From positions 25,718,046-25,782,045 of the forward strand of contig NC_050469.1 in NCBI RefSeq assembly GCF_013373865.1: 64,000 nt of DNA. The letters run 5' to 3'. The translations under genes were made by a program, and so were the position numbers. Shown one piece after another: positions 29,381 to 42,700 of this stretch. This DNA is from Monomorium pharaonis. Taxonomy: Eukaryota > Arthropoda > Insecta > Hymenoptera > Formicidae. Under the pieces are notes generated by a model. That model worked only from the letters and a program-made list of their open reading frames with translations, searched no databases and was not told the origin of the DNA. Within the stretch, counting starts at the first letter, position 1, and each line of letters begins with the position of its first letter.

Positions 29381-29504
29381 TATAATTATATTTTACAACT
29401 CTCAGAGTATTGTAAAAATTCTAAATTCATGTATTCACACCCTCTACATTTATGCCAAGTTTCATTAAAATTTGAATTTTCAAGTTCGCAAGGTTCTCTT
29501 GTTA

Positions 29505-30706
29505 ATTTAATTAATTCTAAGAATTAGAAAAAGATAAACAATAAATTAAAGTCGATATCAAAGTCGAACACGTTAATAGAAATGGATGTAAAGCTTATAT
29601 AATAAAAAAACATATTGACATTAATAGCTTTTTTAAATAATTGGTCGTTAATTTACACGAAGTAATAAAAATTGTGTTAGTTTAAAATAACCGATAACAT
29701 TACTTTGTTTATTAACTGAATGACGTACATAACTAATGAGAAAACAGTATTATTTGGTAATAAAATACCTTAATGTTTATAAATTTATTATAATGTGGCA
29801 TTAATTTATAAATACGAATAGATCAAATTTTTCTTATAACTTTAAATGTTTTTTAAATCAATGTTTAAATAAAAGAAAAGTTACACATAAGTATGTTAAT
29901 TTAAGTTATAAATTTCGAAGATATTATCGATTTCACGAATATATTTATTACTACTATAACTTCATGACCGTGGTAATCTTCTATATACATATTTATGATT
30001 TCGTTTTCGGTTATATTTACAAAGAGAACAGTGTTAATCTGTATTGCTCTTATTCATACTTCTCAGTCGAGTTGATGAAGGAAGAAAAGACATACCTATA
30101 ATGGTGAATTAAGTAAGAAATTGAACAGAAATTGGACAACTCTTTTAGGAGGCATTTAGTAAGTATATACAACGTAATATTATTAAAATTGAGTAATTTT
30201 TGACACCTATTTAAACACACACACGCACAATATGCTTAGAAAATTGTATTTATACTAACTTAATTGTTAAAAGTTTTTTTTAAGTCGTGAAACACAGTTA
30301 GTTTTTTATTGGTTTTTTCTGTTATTAAACATGTACAGCGTATTATTCTTATATGAAATTATATTTGCATTAGGTTTTAAACAAACGTTAGGCAAACAAC
30401 AAAAAATTAAAAAGTATCTTTTATTTAACTAATTCGTCAATTAATTGATGTTATAATTAAACATGTTATATTTTAAATATAAGTAACATTTTAATTACAT
30501 ACTTTGTTTTTCTATATATCATACATACACACACAATGCATATTATTTTCACATTTGTCTCACTTTATTGTTCTAAATATTATTTATACTGCCTGTTTTT
30601 AGATTTACACATTGGATATATTACTATAATTTAAAATTTTATAAATTTTTGCGTGAGCTCTTTATATCTATTTAATAGTTTTGTTTTTAAATCTAAATTA
30701 AACGTT
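29505..30706. other. intergenic DNA upstream of the C11orf54-like gene
   Basis: AT-rich with no other gene. It must hold the promoter and 5' untranslated region of the gene starting at 30,707, but I cannot point to a specific core promoter motif. Confidence 0.5.
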
Positions 30707-32733
30707 ATGGAAATTTCGACGAACGGCACAGCTTGTACTAAAGAGAATCCATACATTCCAATAGGCAATATGTTCGGATTACACGTGCCTACACTTCCAG
30801 CAGTCAGAGACGGTAAGTACAAAATATTATAATTTAATTTTTATTAGACATCACATTTGATATATTCGTCATTATGTGAAAACAGTTCTGCAAGAGGGAA
30901 TGTCACTCTTTTTCCGTGAATTGAAGATTGACATAGCTGCTTGTCCTTGTCTGACCAAACCACCATATAATCTTGCAGGAATGGGTAAGAAATCTAAATA
31001 GTGCTCCTAATATTTTATTAAAAAATTGAATATTAATTAAAATTAACAGGATTATGTGGAAATCCGTCATTAATACAAATTGGTGGACTTCCGAAATTTA
31101 TGACAAATCCGCATCAGAACATTAATACCGCACAGTGGAATATTCGAGAAGTGTTATCGGACACCTGCAACGATTCGTTTATCATCGGAGCTGGTTACGC
31201 TGCAAAGCCGTATATGCCTTTCAACGGACATGTATGTATTCTCAAAAAATAAGAAAATGATAATACTATTATATTGACGCTATTATAAAGCAACAAAAGC
31301 AAATCGTTTTTACTGCACATTATATTAAATCATTTATTATTAGCTCATAGTTATGCTGATCATACTAACTTACTATTATTCAGTTGTACTATTTATTGTG
31401 AACTGAGTTTTAAGAATTTTATAGTTACTTTTTCAAGTAACTACAAAATTGCACTAATCCCATTTCATTGTCTTTATTTCTCATAACCACAATTGTTGTT
31501 ATAGCTTATTATGAACGCTATGTACAGAGCACCTGCGAATATTACGAATGCGAGTCACATTGTTTTCGCAGATACAAGTCGCGGATATTTCAGGACAGAA
31601 AAGATAAATAATCCCAGTCAAATGATATGTTCTTTTATGGGTGATTTTTTTGTCAGCGAAGGCAGGCAGGGCAATGTTCTCAGAGTACGCGCCAAAAATG
31701 CAATTGACAAAAGATATAACATCATATCAATAATGCAAGCCATACTCTGTAAACATTACTTTGTGGAAAGGAATTGTCGTGTTGGTAATAAGCAAGCTTG
31801 TCTATAATATTTAGTTGAACAAGTGGATAAAATATTAGTTAATTACTTTTCCGTGTTTTTACGGTCTCGTAGCATTAGGTGGCATCCTTAAGATGAGGCA
31901 GGGACGAGTAGCGCACAGCATTATGCCAGAAAAATATCCGGAGAGGATTGTATCAGTTGATAACTTTGATACATGGTTTCAGCGTTACGATGTAGCTCTT
32001 AAATCAGATCTGGTAGCTGTTGGTACATTAGTAAATATTCCAAATCCTCGTTACAGAATGGAGTATAAAGGTTTGGTAAGTTATTTATACTATACACATT
32101 CATGCAGATAATAGTAACTGTTGATATTATTATTTCATTTTATTATTATCCTATAAAGAATATTAATAATTATGAATCTTATTCTTTCACTTCTTCTCAA
32201 TAACTTAATTATTTATATTTCACTGCTTCTGTCTAAAATTAGTACTAATTATTAAATTATAAAGTAAATAATCGCAAAACTTGTATACTATTTAATACTA
32301 GAACAACCAAAATGAAAGATTTCTAATTTTTTAACAAAATTATAAAAACTATGAAAGTGATTTTTATCGGAATTTTTATTTTCTATTAATTATTTAAACA
32401 AAAAAATTTTTTTAATAAATGTGCAAAAATGATAAAAATAAAAACGAAAGAATGGCAGAAATAGGTATACATTTATTACCGGTTGTTCTGAAAGATTAAA
32501 CGTTAATTAAAATAATGGTATCTATGTTTTGAAGGTAAATGTGAAATATTTAAAAGCTTTATAATTTTCAGCCGTTATTAATAAGTCGTTATCAATTCCA
32601 TAGTTATTCCGATTTTGGTATTGGCGGACAATTTATGGGTGAAATTGATGGTTTTACCGCAGAAGATATGGTAGAGTATGAAGGATATTTCAATTTAGCG
32701 ACAAATGTTTATTACAAAGATTTTTGCGAATAA
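30707..32733 (+). CDS. C11orf54-like: C11orf54/PTD012-like ester hydrolase family protein (six exons)
   Basis: Six exons join in frame to 343 codons: 30707-30812, 30886-30984, 31050-31231, 31505-31784, 31873-32075 and 32572-32733 (stop TAA). All introns are GT-AG, with donors such as GTAAGT and GTATGT. The product matches the C11orf54 (PTD012, DUF1907) family in order: LHVPTLPAV near residue 24; VLQEG...CPCLTKPPYNL (36-66); GLCGNPSLIQIGGLPKF (from 69); FIIGAGYA; SHIVFAD; FVSEGRQGNVLRVRAKN; SIMPEKYP; and VEYEGYF near the C-terminus. Human PTD012 is a 315-residue zinc-containing protein with ester hydrolase activity in vitro; the length here is similar, with an N-terminal extension of about 17 residues. 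Its HxH-x9-H zinc motif aligns without gaps to Q298-F-H300...Q310, so two ligands appear lost. The enzyme may be inactive or use another mechanism. The start is the first ATG in frame with exon 1. Confidence 0.9.
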
Positions 32734-32786
32734 ACATCTCTCTATTTTTTTATAAAAAATTAGTTTCGTATACGCTTTTATATGTA

Positions 32787-32792
32787 AATAAA
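32787..32792 (+). promoter_or_regulatory. polyadenylation signal AATAAA
   Basis: A canonical AATAAA 54 bases after the stop codon of the C11orf54-like gene, followed by a T-rich stretch. Its position fits the cleavage signal for that transcript. Confidence 0.7.
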
Positions 32793-34163
32793 ATTTTTCA
32801 AATATTGTCTGCTGTATATTAGTATGATAAAGATGTATTATTAGATTATAATATCTTATAAGTATAAGATATAATGTAAGATTTAATATCTCATATCTTC
32901 TTGATTTATTTTTATATAATTTGAGATAGTTTAAAGTTCTTGAACTTCGAGAAATGTTCTAGTAATTAAGTATCAAAAATAAAAATTTAAAGATATAAAT
33001 CTTACTGTAATTTCCATTCTAAAACGGAAATTAATAACAATTTAATTACTTCGTGCTAGCACAATTTAAATATTTTTAGATATAAAAAGGACGAGAATTT
33101 ATTTAGCACATAAAGTTCTGAAATAAAAATATAGGAAACGATAAGGTCGGAAGGAATATAAGCAAAAAAAAAACCAAAAGATTCCATAATTTTTTTATCT
33201 ACATATTTTATAATATAATGTTTATAATTTTTAATGAAAAGATTTAAACGTTCTTTATTATATAAGATTAATTTTTTAATAGTCCTTAATCTTCGAATTT
33301 GTTGTGTTTATTAAATTTTTAATGATACGATTCTTAGAATCTAACGATTATCTTTATCATCAAAAATTAAAACCAAACCAAAATTAATAGATCTCTCGCT
33401 TAATCGAAATTTTTGGTGTTGTGTAAAAAATATTTTTGTTTAAAATTTTAATTACACTTTACAATTTTTAAGCGCTATTAATAAAATTAGTCAGCAAATT
33501 TTATTATATAATTTAAGTCATATACTTTGAAGAAACATTATTTTAATTTACTTGACTATCTGCTTGCATATTGCATTATTTAAAGCGACATTATATTAAA
33601 ACTAACATTAGATCTTTTTTAATTATTATTTACAACGAACTGTAAAATGCGAATTGTATGTATATATGTTGAATGAGTTATTCTGATCAATTACATCTAA
33701 AGAATAGAAAAAAATTATATTAAACGTAATTTTACTTACTTTTCTACAAATTTTTAGATAAGAAAGAAATGTACATCATACGTATAAGTACACACAATAT
33801 ATGTATAATCTTTGATATAATAAATCTGACTTTTACAATCTTCTAATGTCTCTCACCTTATATATGTTGATATCCTATATATTATTAATACTTCATTATT
33901 TTTAAAATATAATATATGTATATTGCCACGTGTGTCGTCATGTAATATATACACACACATTTAATAATTGGATTATCCATAATTATATAAATATTAATTT
34001 ATTTAACTTATATTTATATTATTTTTAATTATAAATGTGGTATACTAAAACAGAATTGTATTTGAAGGAATTATTTATTTTTAATAAATTGTTGCATTTT
34101 TTTGCAATTAAAACCAATTGTAGCATAATAAAAACCTTAACAACAAACAGTAGATGAACAGAC
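32793..34163. other. AT-rich intergenic DNA, no gene seen
   Basis: Very AT-rich with stops in all frames. No element is supportable. Confidence 0.6.
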
Positions 34164-34209
34164 GGCAATGATAGAGGAGTGCTTGGAGAAGCACTCCTCT
34201 ATCATTGCC
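34164..34209. repeat. perfect 21-bp-arm snapback hairpin
   Basis: The arm GGCAATGATAGAGGAGTGCTT (34164-34184), the loop GGAG and the exact reverse complement (34189-34209) form a 46-base hairpin without mismatch. It is more GC-rich than its surroundings and lies between the C11orf54-like gene and its decayed copy. A template-switch inversion, a foldback remnant or a small-RNA precursor are all possible. Confidence 0.95.
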
Positions 34210-34311
34210 ATCAATTACGTTCGAGGAAATCAGACAAAATATGTATATAATAATTTTATAACTCACAGGATATATTCTATGTGTATAATGTATCTATTTA
34301 TATGATAACAG

Positions 34312-34649
34312 TTTTGCAAAACAAATTGATGTTTATGTTTGCAAGTTGAAGATCGACATACCTAGCTAATCATATCTGAGATTATTCACTTTTGCCGAAA
34401 TAGATAAGAAAATGTAACGAGTGCATTTAATTTTTTTATTGAAATTTGAATATTTTTTAAAATCTACAGGATTATGCGACAATCCATCATTAATAGAAAC
34501 CGGTGATTACCCGATATTTATACCGAGTACAAGGTATAATAGAGCAAAGTGGTATATTTAAAGTATTCTATCGCGTTTTTCTCATGATTCTTTCATCATT
34601 AAAACAAATTACGCTGCAAAGCCATAGATACATGCCTTATAACGAACAC
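34312..34649 (+). pseudogene. decayed tandem copy of the C11orf54-like gene (exons 2-3)
   Basis: Two blocks match the intact gene upstream. The first (34312 to about 34400), preceded by AACAG as in the parent, encodes VLQNKL...KIDIP and then a stop, matching parental exon 2. The second (34470-34649), preceded by CTACAG, encodes GLCDNPSLIETGDYPIFIPSTR...AKWYI, then a TAA, then SHDSFIIKTNYAAKP and another stop and frameshift, ending at a GTATGT donor like parental exon 3. The intron between them is kept, so this is a DNA-level tandem duplicate rather than a retrocopy. Exons 1 and 4-6 were not found. It is clearly non-functional. Confidence 0.88.
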
Positions 34650-35871
34650 GTATGTATTATCGATCTCTCCTAACAAGAAGTCACAGCGATATCATGGTAA
34701 AGTCATGACGACGTACGAATGGTCGCTTTGTCATAGAATAATTTTGTCATGATATCACTATGAAACTGTGATATTATAAAAGTAGATATCACAATATCAT
34801 GTGACATTCGCACATCTCTCTCATCATGACTTCACCATAATACTACATAACTTTTTGCTATGAATGATGGATTTTTAGATGCAAAGAGATAATTTTACAT
34901 TATGATATTATTGTGCTAGTAGAATAATAATGAATTTTAACGGCAAACTGCACATTATACTAACTTAACTAACTGATTTGATGTTATTTTAACTTTGTTT
35001 TAATTTTTTAATATTTTACTATTTAATTTATTCTATTGACATAAGACAAATAGACAAATTTATACACAACTAAAGCTGAAAATGAGTGATATTATATTAA
35101 AATATTGAAATATTTTCATATCTAAAGTTAAATGTATTTCTTCTGATTCTTTAGACAAATTTATTCTGTAATGCTTTTACTATAAACTTACATCAATTCT
35201 ATTGTCTCTACTTTGCATAAGCAACAAATTGTGTTCCTGAAATTAGCTGCAGAGAAGAAAACAATGAAAAATTTGACTAACAATATGCTTTATGTTGCAA
35301 AAATGACCTTACTGTAGTTTTAATAAATAATTTTTAAACATATGAACAAATCCAAATAAATTTTTTCACAAATATTTATTAATTTTATTAGTATTCATAA
35401 AAAATTTGATCCGAACATTATTGCCTCACCAAATATTTTTAATAAATATTATAAAATAAAATTTTACATAAGAATTAAGATAGCAAATAAAAAATTGAAT
35501 AAACTTATAAATTAATAAAACCAATATTTTACATAGATATAAACATAATAATTGAATAATTTATAAAAAGTATTTTAAAAAATAATTTTTCTATTTAACC
35601 TATAAAATTTTTAAATTTTTGATAATATTTTAAGATATCACACATACAGTTTTAACAAATAATTGCAAATTATGTAGCTATAACTTATAATTAAAAATAT
35701 TTCTTTATTTCGTCACAGTATTTGTATTTTTGCTTTTTTCTTCTTGTACTTTTAACATTTCATAACTTTAACAGAAAGTATATACAGCACAAAATCCATT
35801 TAACTAAAAAATAAATGTTGCAACTTTTTTCTCGTTCTTCTCAACTGTAATAAATTGAGTTATGTTTCAAT

Positions 35872-35902
<31 letters not shown>

Positions 35903-36331
35903 GTGTGTGTGTCATTTGCACAGAAATTAAAGCAGAAAATGAAAATGTTTGAAATTTTCTATATCGTAGCGAAATCAGATTTTTATCAATCAGTAACTGA
36001 ACTCAGATATATCTTAATTGTAGATCAGATCGAGTTTGCCTCACTGGTTTTCTTATTACATCAGAAAGTTTTTCCTCTCAACTTTCTTGTGGTAATATAA
36101 GAAATTGTTTCGCAACACGTGTTGGGAAAAAAGTTATGAATTCTTGCTTTTTGATATAATGTGATAAAACTACTTATCTCAATAACTTTTGGATAAGTTA
36201 TATACAACGTGAAATTACTCTAGTTCTAAAGGATATAAATTAGTAGCACAAAAACTAGTTTAAAGTTTTGCACTTGCCTGTAAATCATAAATATCACGGG
36301 GAAAAGCAAGAAAACAATTGGTATACTATAA
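34650..36331. other. AT-rich DNA with a (GT)n tract
   Basis: A (GT)n microsatellite with one GC interruption lies at 35872-35912. A weak inverted repeat (ATCATGGTAAAGTCATGA near 34,690 against TCATGACTTCACCAT near 34,835) may be an old MITE. The 81-codon frame crossing the GT repeat is unrecognisable. No gene is supportable. Confidence 0.5.
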
Positions 36332-36437
36332 TCCTATCTAAAAAAGGAGATGTTAAATCGAATCGAATTTATTGTTGCCGCTTTTCCGAGATTGGCTGTC
36401 TCGCTATAAAGTTGTTAAGTGCGTTGTGACTGTCTTC

Positions 36438-36493
36438 ACTTCGTGTCATTTCCAGCTGTCAAACTACTTCGTGTCATTTTCAGCTGTCAAACT
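36438..36493. repeat. 28-bp direct repeat, two copies
   Basis: Two adjacent 28-base copies beginning ACTTCGTGTCATTTYCAGCT differ at one position. They lie between the two candidate Helitron 5' ends. Confidence 0.85.
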
Positions 36494-36721
36494 GTCACTT
36501 TTGATAGCTGATTGAAATAATTACAAGAAATCAGGGAAAAAGAAAAAAGAGCCAAATAAAAAATATACGAGAGGAAGAAAAAGAGAGAGAGAGAGAAAGA
36601 GAGAAAGGGGGGGGGAGAAGTAAGAATCCTTTCTAAAAAAGGGCATGGCATCAATACTCGCATCTCTCGAAGTATTGTTGTCGCTTTTCCGCGATGCCGA
36701 TTAAACGTGTGTCAATAGTTT

Positions 36722-39700
36722 TTAAAAAAGTTATGGTGTTGTAATTAATAAAAACATTTTTTTTTAAATTATTTTGCCCGGAAAACTTGAATTTTGAAAG
36801 CTGGACGTGAAGTGCTAATTGAATATCGACAGATTTATTTATTTTAACGCAGTTTTCATATAGTTCCGGACGCGTCCAATAATTTTCTAAAGAGTTCCAG
36901 TGATATAATTAATTAAAACATTTTTTAAACAATTATTTTGTCCGAAAAACTTGACTTTTGAGGGCTAAAGGTGAGATGCTGTTCAAATATCGACAGTTCT
37001 ATTTATTTTAACGGAATTCTTATATAGTTCCGGACGCGTACAATAAATTTCTAAAGAGTTCCGGTAATATAATTAATTAAAACATTTTTTAAACAATTAT
37101 TTTGCCCGAAAAACTTGAATTTTTGGGCTAGACGTGAAATGCAAATCAAATATTGACAATTATGTCTATTTCAACGCAGTTTTCATATAATTCTGTACGC
37201 GTATAATGGTTTTTTAAAGAGTTACGGCGTTATAATTAATTAAAACATTTTTTAAACAATTCTTTTGCCCGAAAAACTTGAATTTCTAAGGCTAAACGTC
37301 AAGTGCTATTCGAATATTGACAGATCTATTTATTTTAACGAAATTCTCATATAGTTCGGGACGCGTACAATATGTTTCTGTAAAGTTCCGGTGATATAAT
37401 TAATTAAAACATTTTTTTAACAATTATTTTGTTTGAAAAACTTGAATTTCTAAGGCTACACGACAAGTGCTAATCGAATATCGACAGATCTATTTATTTG
37501 AACGTAATTCTCATATAGTTCGGGACGCTTACAATATGTTTCTATAAAGTTCAGGTGATATAATTAATTAAAACATTTTTTAAACAATTATTTTGCCCGA
37601 AAAACTTGAATTTCTAAGGCTACACGACAAGTGCTAATCGAATATCGACAGATCTATTTATTTGAACTTAATTCTCATATAGTTCGGGAAGCGTGCAATA
37701 TGTTTCTACAAAGTTCAGGTGATATAATTAATTAAAACATTTTTTAAACAATTATTTTGCCCAAAAAACTTGAATTTCTAAGGTTACACGACAAGTGCTA
37801 ATCGAATATCGACAGATCTATGTATTTTAACGTAATTCTCATATAGTTCGGGACGCGTACAATATGTTTCTATAAAGTTCAGGTGATATAATTAATTAGA
37901 ACATTTTTTAAACAATTATTATGCTTGAAAAACTTGAATTTCTAAGGCTACACGACAAGTGCTAATCGAATATCGACAGATCTAATTATTTTAACGTAAT
38001 TCTCATATAGTTCGGGACGCGTACAATATGTTTCTATAAAGTTCAGGTGATATAATTAATTAAAACATTTTTTAAACAATTATTTTGCCCGAAAAACTTG
38101 AATTTCTAAGGCTACACGACAAGTGCTAATCGAATATCGACAGATCTATTTATTTGAACTTAATTCTCATATAGTTCGGGAAGCGTGCAATATGTTTCTA
38201 CAAAGTTCAGGTGATATAATTAATTAAAACATTTTTTAAACAATTATTTTGCCCAAAAAACTTGAATTTCTAAGGTTACACGACAAGTGCTAATCGAATA
38301 TCGACAGATCTATGTATTTTAACGTAATTCTCATATAGTTCGGGACGCGTACAATATGTTTCTATAAAGTTCAGGTGATATAATTAATTAGAACATTTTT
38401 TAAACAATTATTATGCTTGAAAAACTTGAATTTCTAAGGCTACACGACAAGTGCTAATCGAATATCGACAGATCTAATTATTTTAACGTAATTCTCATAT
38501 AGTTCGGGACGCGTACAATATGTTTCTATAAAGTTCCGGTGATATAATTAATTAGAACATTTTTTAAACAATTATTATGCTTGAAAAACTTGAATTTCTA
38601 AGGCTACACGACAAGTGCTAATCGAATATCGACAGATCTAATTATTTTAACGTAATTCTCATATAGTTCGGGACGCGTACAATATGTTTCTGTAAAGTTC
38701 CGGTGATATAATTAATTAGAACATTTTTTAAACAATTATTTTGCTTGAAAAACTTGAATTTTTATGGCTACACGACAAGTGCTAATCGAATATCGACAGA
38801 TCTAATTATTTTAACGTAATTCTCATATAGTTCGGGACGCGTACAATATGTTTGTATAAAATTCAGGTGATATAATTAATTAGAACATTTTTTAAACAAT
38901 TATTTTGCCTGAAAAACTTGAACTTCTAAGGCTACACGTCAAGTGCTATTTGAATATCGACAGATCTATTTATTTTAACGTAATTCTCATATAGTTTGGG
39001 ACGCGTACAATATGTTTCTATAAAGTTCTGGTGATATAATTAATTAGAACATTTTTTAAACAATTATTATGCTTGAAAAACTTGAATTTCTAAGGCTACA
39101 CGACAAGTGCTAATCGAATATCGACAGATCTAATTATTTTAACGTAATTCTCATATAGTTCGGGACGCTTACAATATGTTTCTATAAAGTTCAGGTGATA
39201 TAATTAATTAAAACATTTTTTAAACAATTATTTTGCCCAAAAAACTTGAATTTTTGAGGCTACACGACAAGTGCTAATCGAATATCGACAGATCTATGTA
39301 TTTTAACGTAATTCTCATATAGTTCGGGACGCGTACAATATGTTTCTACAAAGTTCAGGTGATATAATTCATAAAAACATTTTTTAAACAATTATTTTGC
39401 CCGAAAAACTTGAATTTTTGAGGCTACACGACAAGTGCTAATCGAATATCGACAGATCTATGTATTTTAACGTAATTCTCATATAGTTCGGGACGCGTAC
39501 AATATGTTTCTATAAAGTTCAGGTGATATAATTAATTAGAACATTTTTTAAACAATTATTATGCTTGAAAAACTTGAATTTCTAAGGCTACACGACAAGT
39601 GCTAATCGAATATCGACAGATCTAATTATTTTAACGTAATTCTCATATAGTTCGGGACGCGTACAATATGTTTCTATAAAGTTCCGGTGATATAATTAAT

Positions 39701-42700
39701 TAGAACATTTTTTAAACAATTATTATGCTTGAAAAACTTGAATTTCTAAGGCTACACGACAAGTGCTAATCGAATATCAACAGATCTAATTATTTTAACG
39801 TAATTCTCATATAGTTCGGGACGCGTACAATATGTTTCTGTAAAGTTCCGGTGATATAATTAATTAGAACATTTTTTAAACAATTATTTTGCTTGAAAAA
39901 CTTGAATTTTTATGGCTACACGACAAGTGCTAATCGAATATCGACAGATCTAATTATTTTAACGTAATTCTGATATAGTTCGGGACGCGTACAATATGTT
40001 TCTATAAAGTTCAGGTGATATAATTAATTAGAACATTTTTTAAACAATTATTTTGCCCGAAAAACTTGAATTTCTAAGGCTACACGTCAAGTGCTATTTG
40101 AATATCGACAGATCTATTTATTTTAACGTAATTCTCATATAGTTTGAAACGCGTACAATATGTTTCTATAAAGTTCCGGTGATATAATTAATTAGAACAT
40201 TTTTTAAACAATTATTATGCTTGAAAAACTTGAATTTCTAAGGCTACACGACAAGTGCTAATCGAATATCGACAGATCTAATTATTTTAACGTAATTCTC
40301 ATATAGTTCGGGACGCTTACAATATGTTTCTATAAAGTTCAGGTGATATAATTAATTAAAACATTTTTTAAACAATTATTTTGCCCAAAAAACTTGAATT
40401 TTTGAGGCTACACGAGAAGTGCTAATCGAATATCGACAGATCTATGTATTTTAACGTAATTCTCATATAGTTCGGGACGCGTACAATATGTTTGTATAAA
40501 ATTCAGGTGATATAATTAATTAGAACATTTTTTAAACAATTATTTTGCCTGAAAAACTTGAACTTCTAAGGCTACACGTCAAGTGCTATTTGAATATCGA
40601 CAGATCTAATTATTTTAACGTAATTCTCATATAGTTCGGGACGCGTACAATATGTTTGTATAAAATTCAGGTGATATAATTAATTAGAACATTTTTTAAA
40701 CAATTATTTTGCCTGAAAAACTTGAACTTCTAAGGCTACACGTCAAGTGCTATTTGAATATCGACAGATCTATTTATTTTAACGTAATTGTCATATAGTT
40801 CGGGACGCGTACAATATGTTTCTGTAAAGTTCCGGTGATATAATTAATTAGAACATTTTTTAAACAATTATTTTGCTTGAAAAACTTGAATTTCTAAGGC
40901 TACACGACAAGTGCTAATCGAATATCGACAGATCTATTTATTTTAACGTAATTGTCATATAGTTCGGGACGCGTACAATATGTTTCTGTAAAGTTCAGGT
41001 GATATAATTAATTAAAACATTTTTTAAACAATTATTTTGCCCGAAAAACTTGAATTTCTAAGGCTACACGACAAGTGCTAATCGAATATCGACAGATCTA
41101 TTTATTTGAACGTAATTCTCATATAGTTCGGGACGCGTACAATATGTTTCTGTAAAGTTCCGGTGATATAATTAATTAAAACATTTTTTAAACAATTATT
41201 ATGCTTGAAAAATTTGAATTTCTAAGGCTACACGACAAGTGCTAATCGAATATCGACAGATCTAATTATTTTAACGTAATTCTCATATAGTTCGGGACGC
41301 TTACAATATGTTTCTATAAAGTTCAGGTGATATAATTAATTAAAACATTTTTTAAACAATTATTTTGCCCGAAAAACTGGAATTTCTAAGGCTACACGAC
41401 AAGTGCTAATCGAATATCGACAGATCTATTTATTTGAACTTAATTCTCATATAGTTCGGGAAGCGTGCAATATGTTTCTACAAAGTTCAGGTGATATAAT
41501 TAATTAAAACATTTTTTAAACAATTATTTTGCCCAAAAAACTTGAATTTCTAAGGTTACACGACAAGTGCTAATCGAATATCGACAGATCTATGTATTTT
41601 AACGTAATTCTCATATAGTTCGGGACGCGTGCAATATGTTTCTATAAAGTTCAGGTGATATAATTAATTAGAACATTTTTTAAACAATTATTATGCTTGA
41701 AAAACTTGAATTTCTAAGGCTACACGACAAGTGCTAATCGAATATCGACAGATCTAATTATTTTAACGTAATTCTCATATAGTTCGGGACGCGTACAATA
41801 TGTTTCTATAAAGTTCCGGTGATATAATTAATTAGAACATTTTTAAACAATTATTATGCTTGAAAAACTTGAATTTCTAAGGCTACACGACAAGTGCTAA
41901 TCGAATATCGACAGATCTAATTATTTTAACGTAATTCTCATATAGTTCGGGACGCGTACAATATGTTTTCTGTAAAGTTCCGGTGATATAATTAATTAGA
42001 ACATTTTTTAAACAATTATTTTGCTTGAAAAACTTGAATTTTTTATGGCTACACGACAAGTGCTAATCGAATATCGACAGATCTAATTATTTTAACGTAA
42101 TTCTCATATAGTTCGGGACGCGTACAATATGTTTCTATAAAGTTCAGGTGATATAATTAATTAGAACATTTTTTAAACAATTATTTTGCCCGAAAAACTT
42201 GAATTTCTAAGGCTACACGTCAAGTGCTATTTGAATATCGACAGATCTATTTATTTTAACGTAATTCTCATATAGTTTGGGACGCGTACAATATGTTTCT
42301 ATAAAGTTCTGGTGATATAATTAATTAGAACATTTTTTAAACAATTATTATGCTTGAAAAACTTGAATTTCTAAGGCTACACGACAAGTGCTAATCGAAT
42401 ATCGACAGATCTAATTATTTTAACGTAATTCTCATATAGTTCGGGACGCGTACAATATGTTTCTGTAAAGTTCCGGTGATATAATTAATTAGAACATTTT
42501 TTAAACAATTATTTTGCTTGAAAAACTTGAATTTTTATGGCTACACGACAAGTGCTAATCGAATATCGACAGATCTAATTATTTTAACGTAATTCTGATA
42601 TAGTTCGGGACGCGTACAATATGTTTCTATAAAGTTCAGGTGATATAATTAATTAGAACATTTTTTAAACAATTATTTTGCCCGAAAAACTTGAATTTCT

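Larger units (their letters stand above)
25907..29501. mobile_element. foldback/MITE element containing a 70-bp satellite
   Basis: The outer ends are inverted copies about 90 bp long. The left begins CAAGGGAACCTCGCGAAC, and the right end, read on the minus strand, begins CAAGAGAACCTTGCGAAC. TTA flanks both sides (25904-25906 and 29502-29504), which would fit the 3-bp TWA target of PIF/Harbinger-type elements (inference). The first 529 bp (25907-26435) already form a complete palindromic unit with arms of about 240 bp around a T-rich centre. The satellite follows, then a second copy of the right end (about 29,420-29,501). No transposase is present, so it is non-autonomous. Confidence 0.75.

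Noticed and set aside
34685..34850. Weak inverted repeat ATGGTAAAGTCATGA / TCATGACTTCACCAT
   Set aside because: Only about 15 bases pair with a mismatch and no target duplication; kept as a note only.
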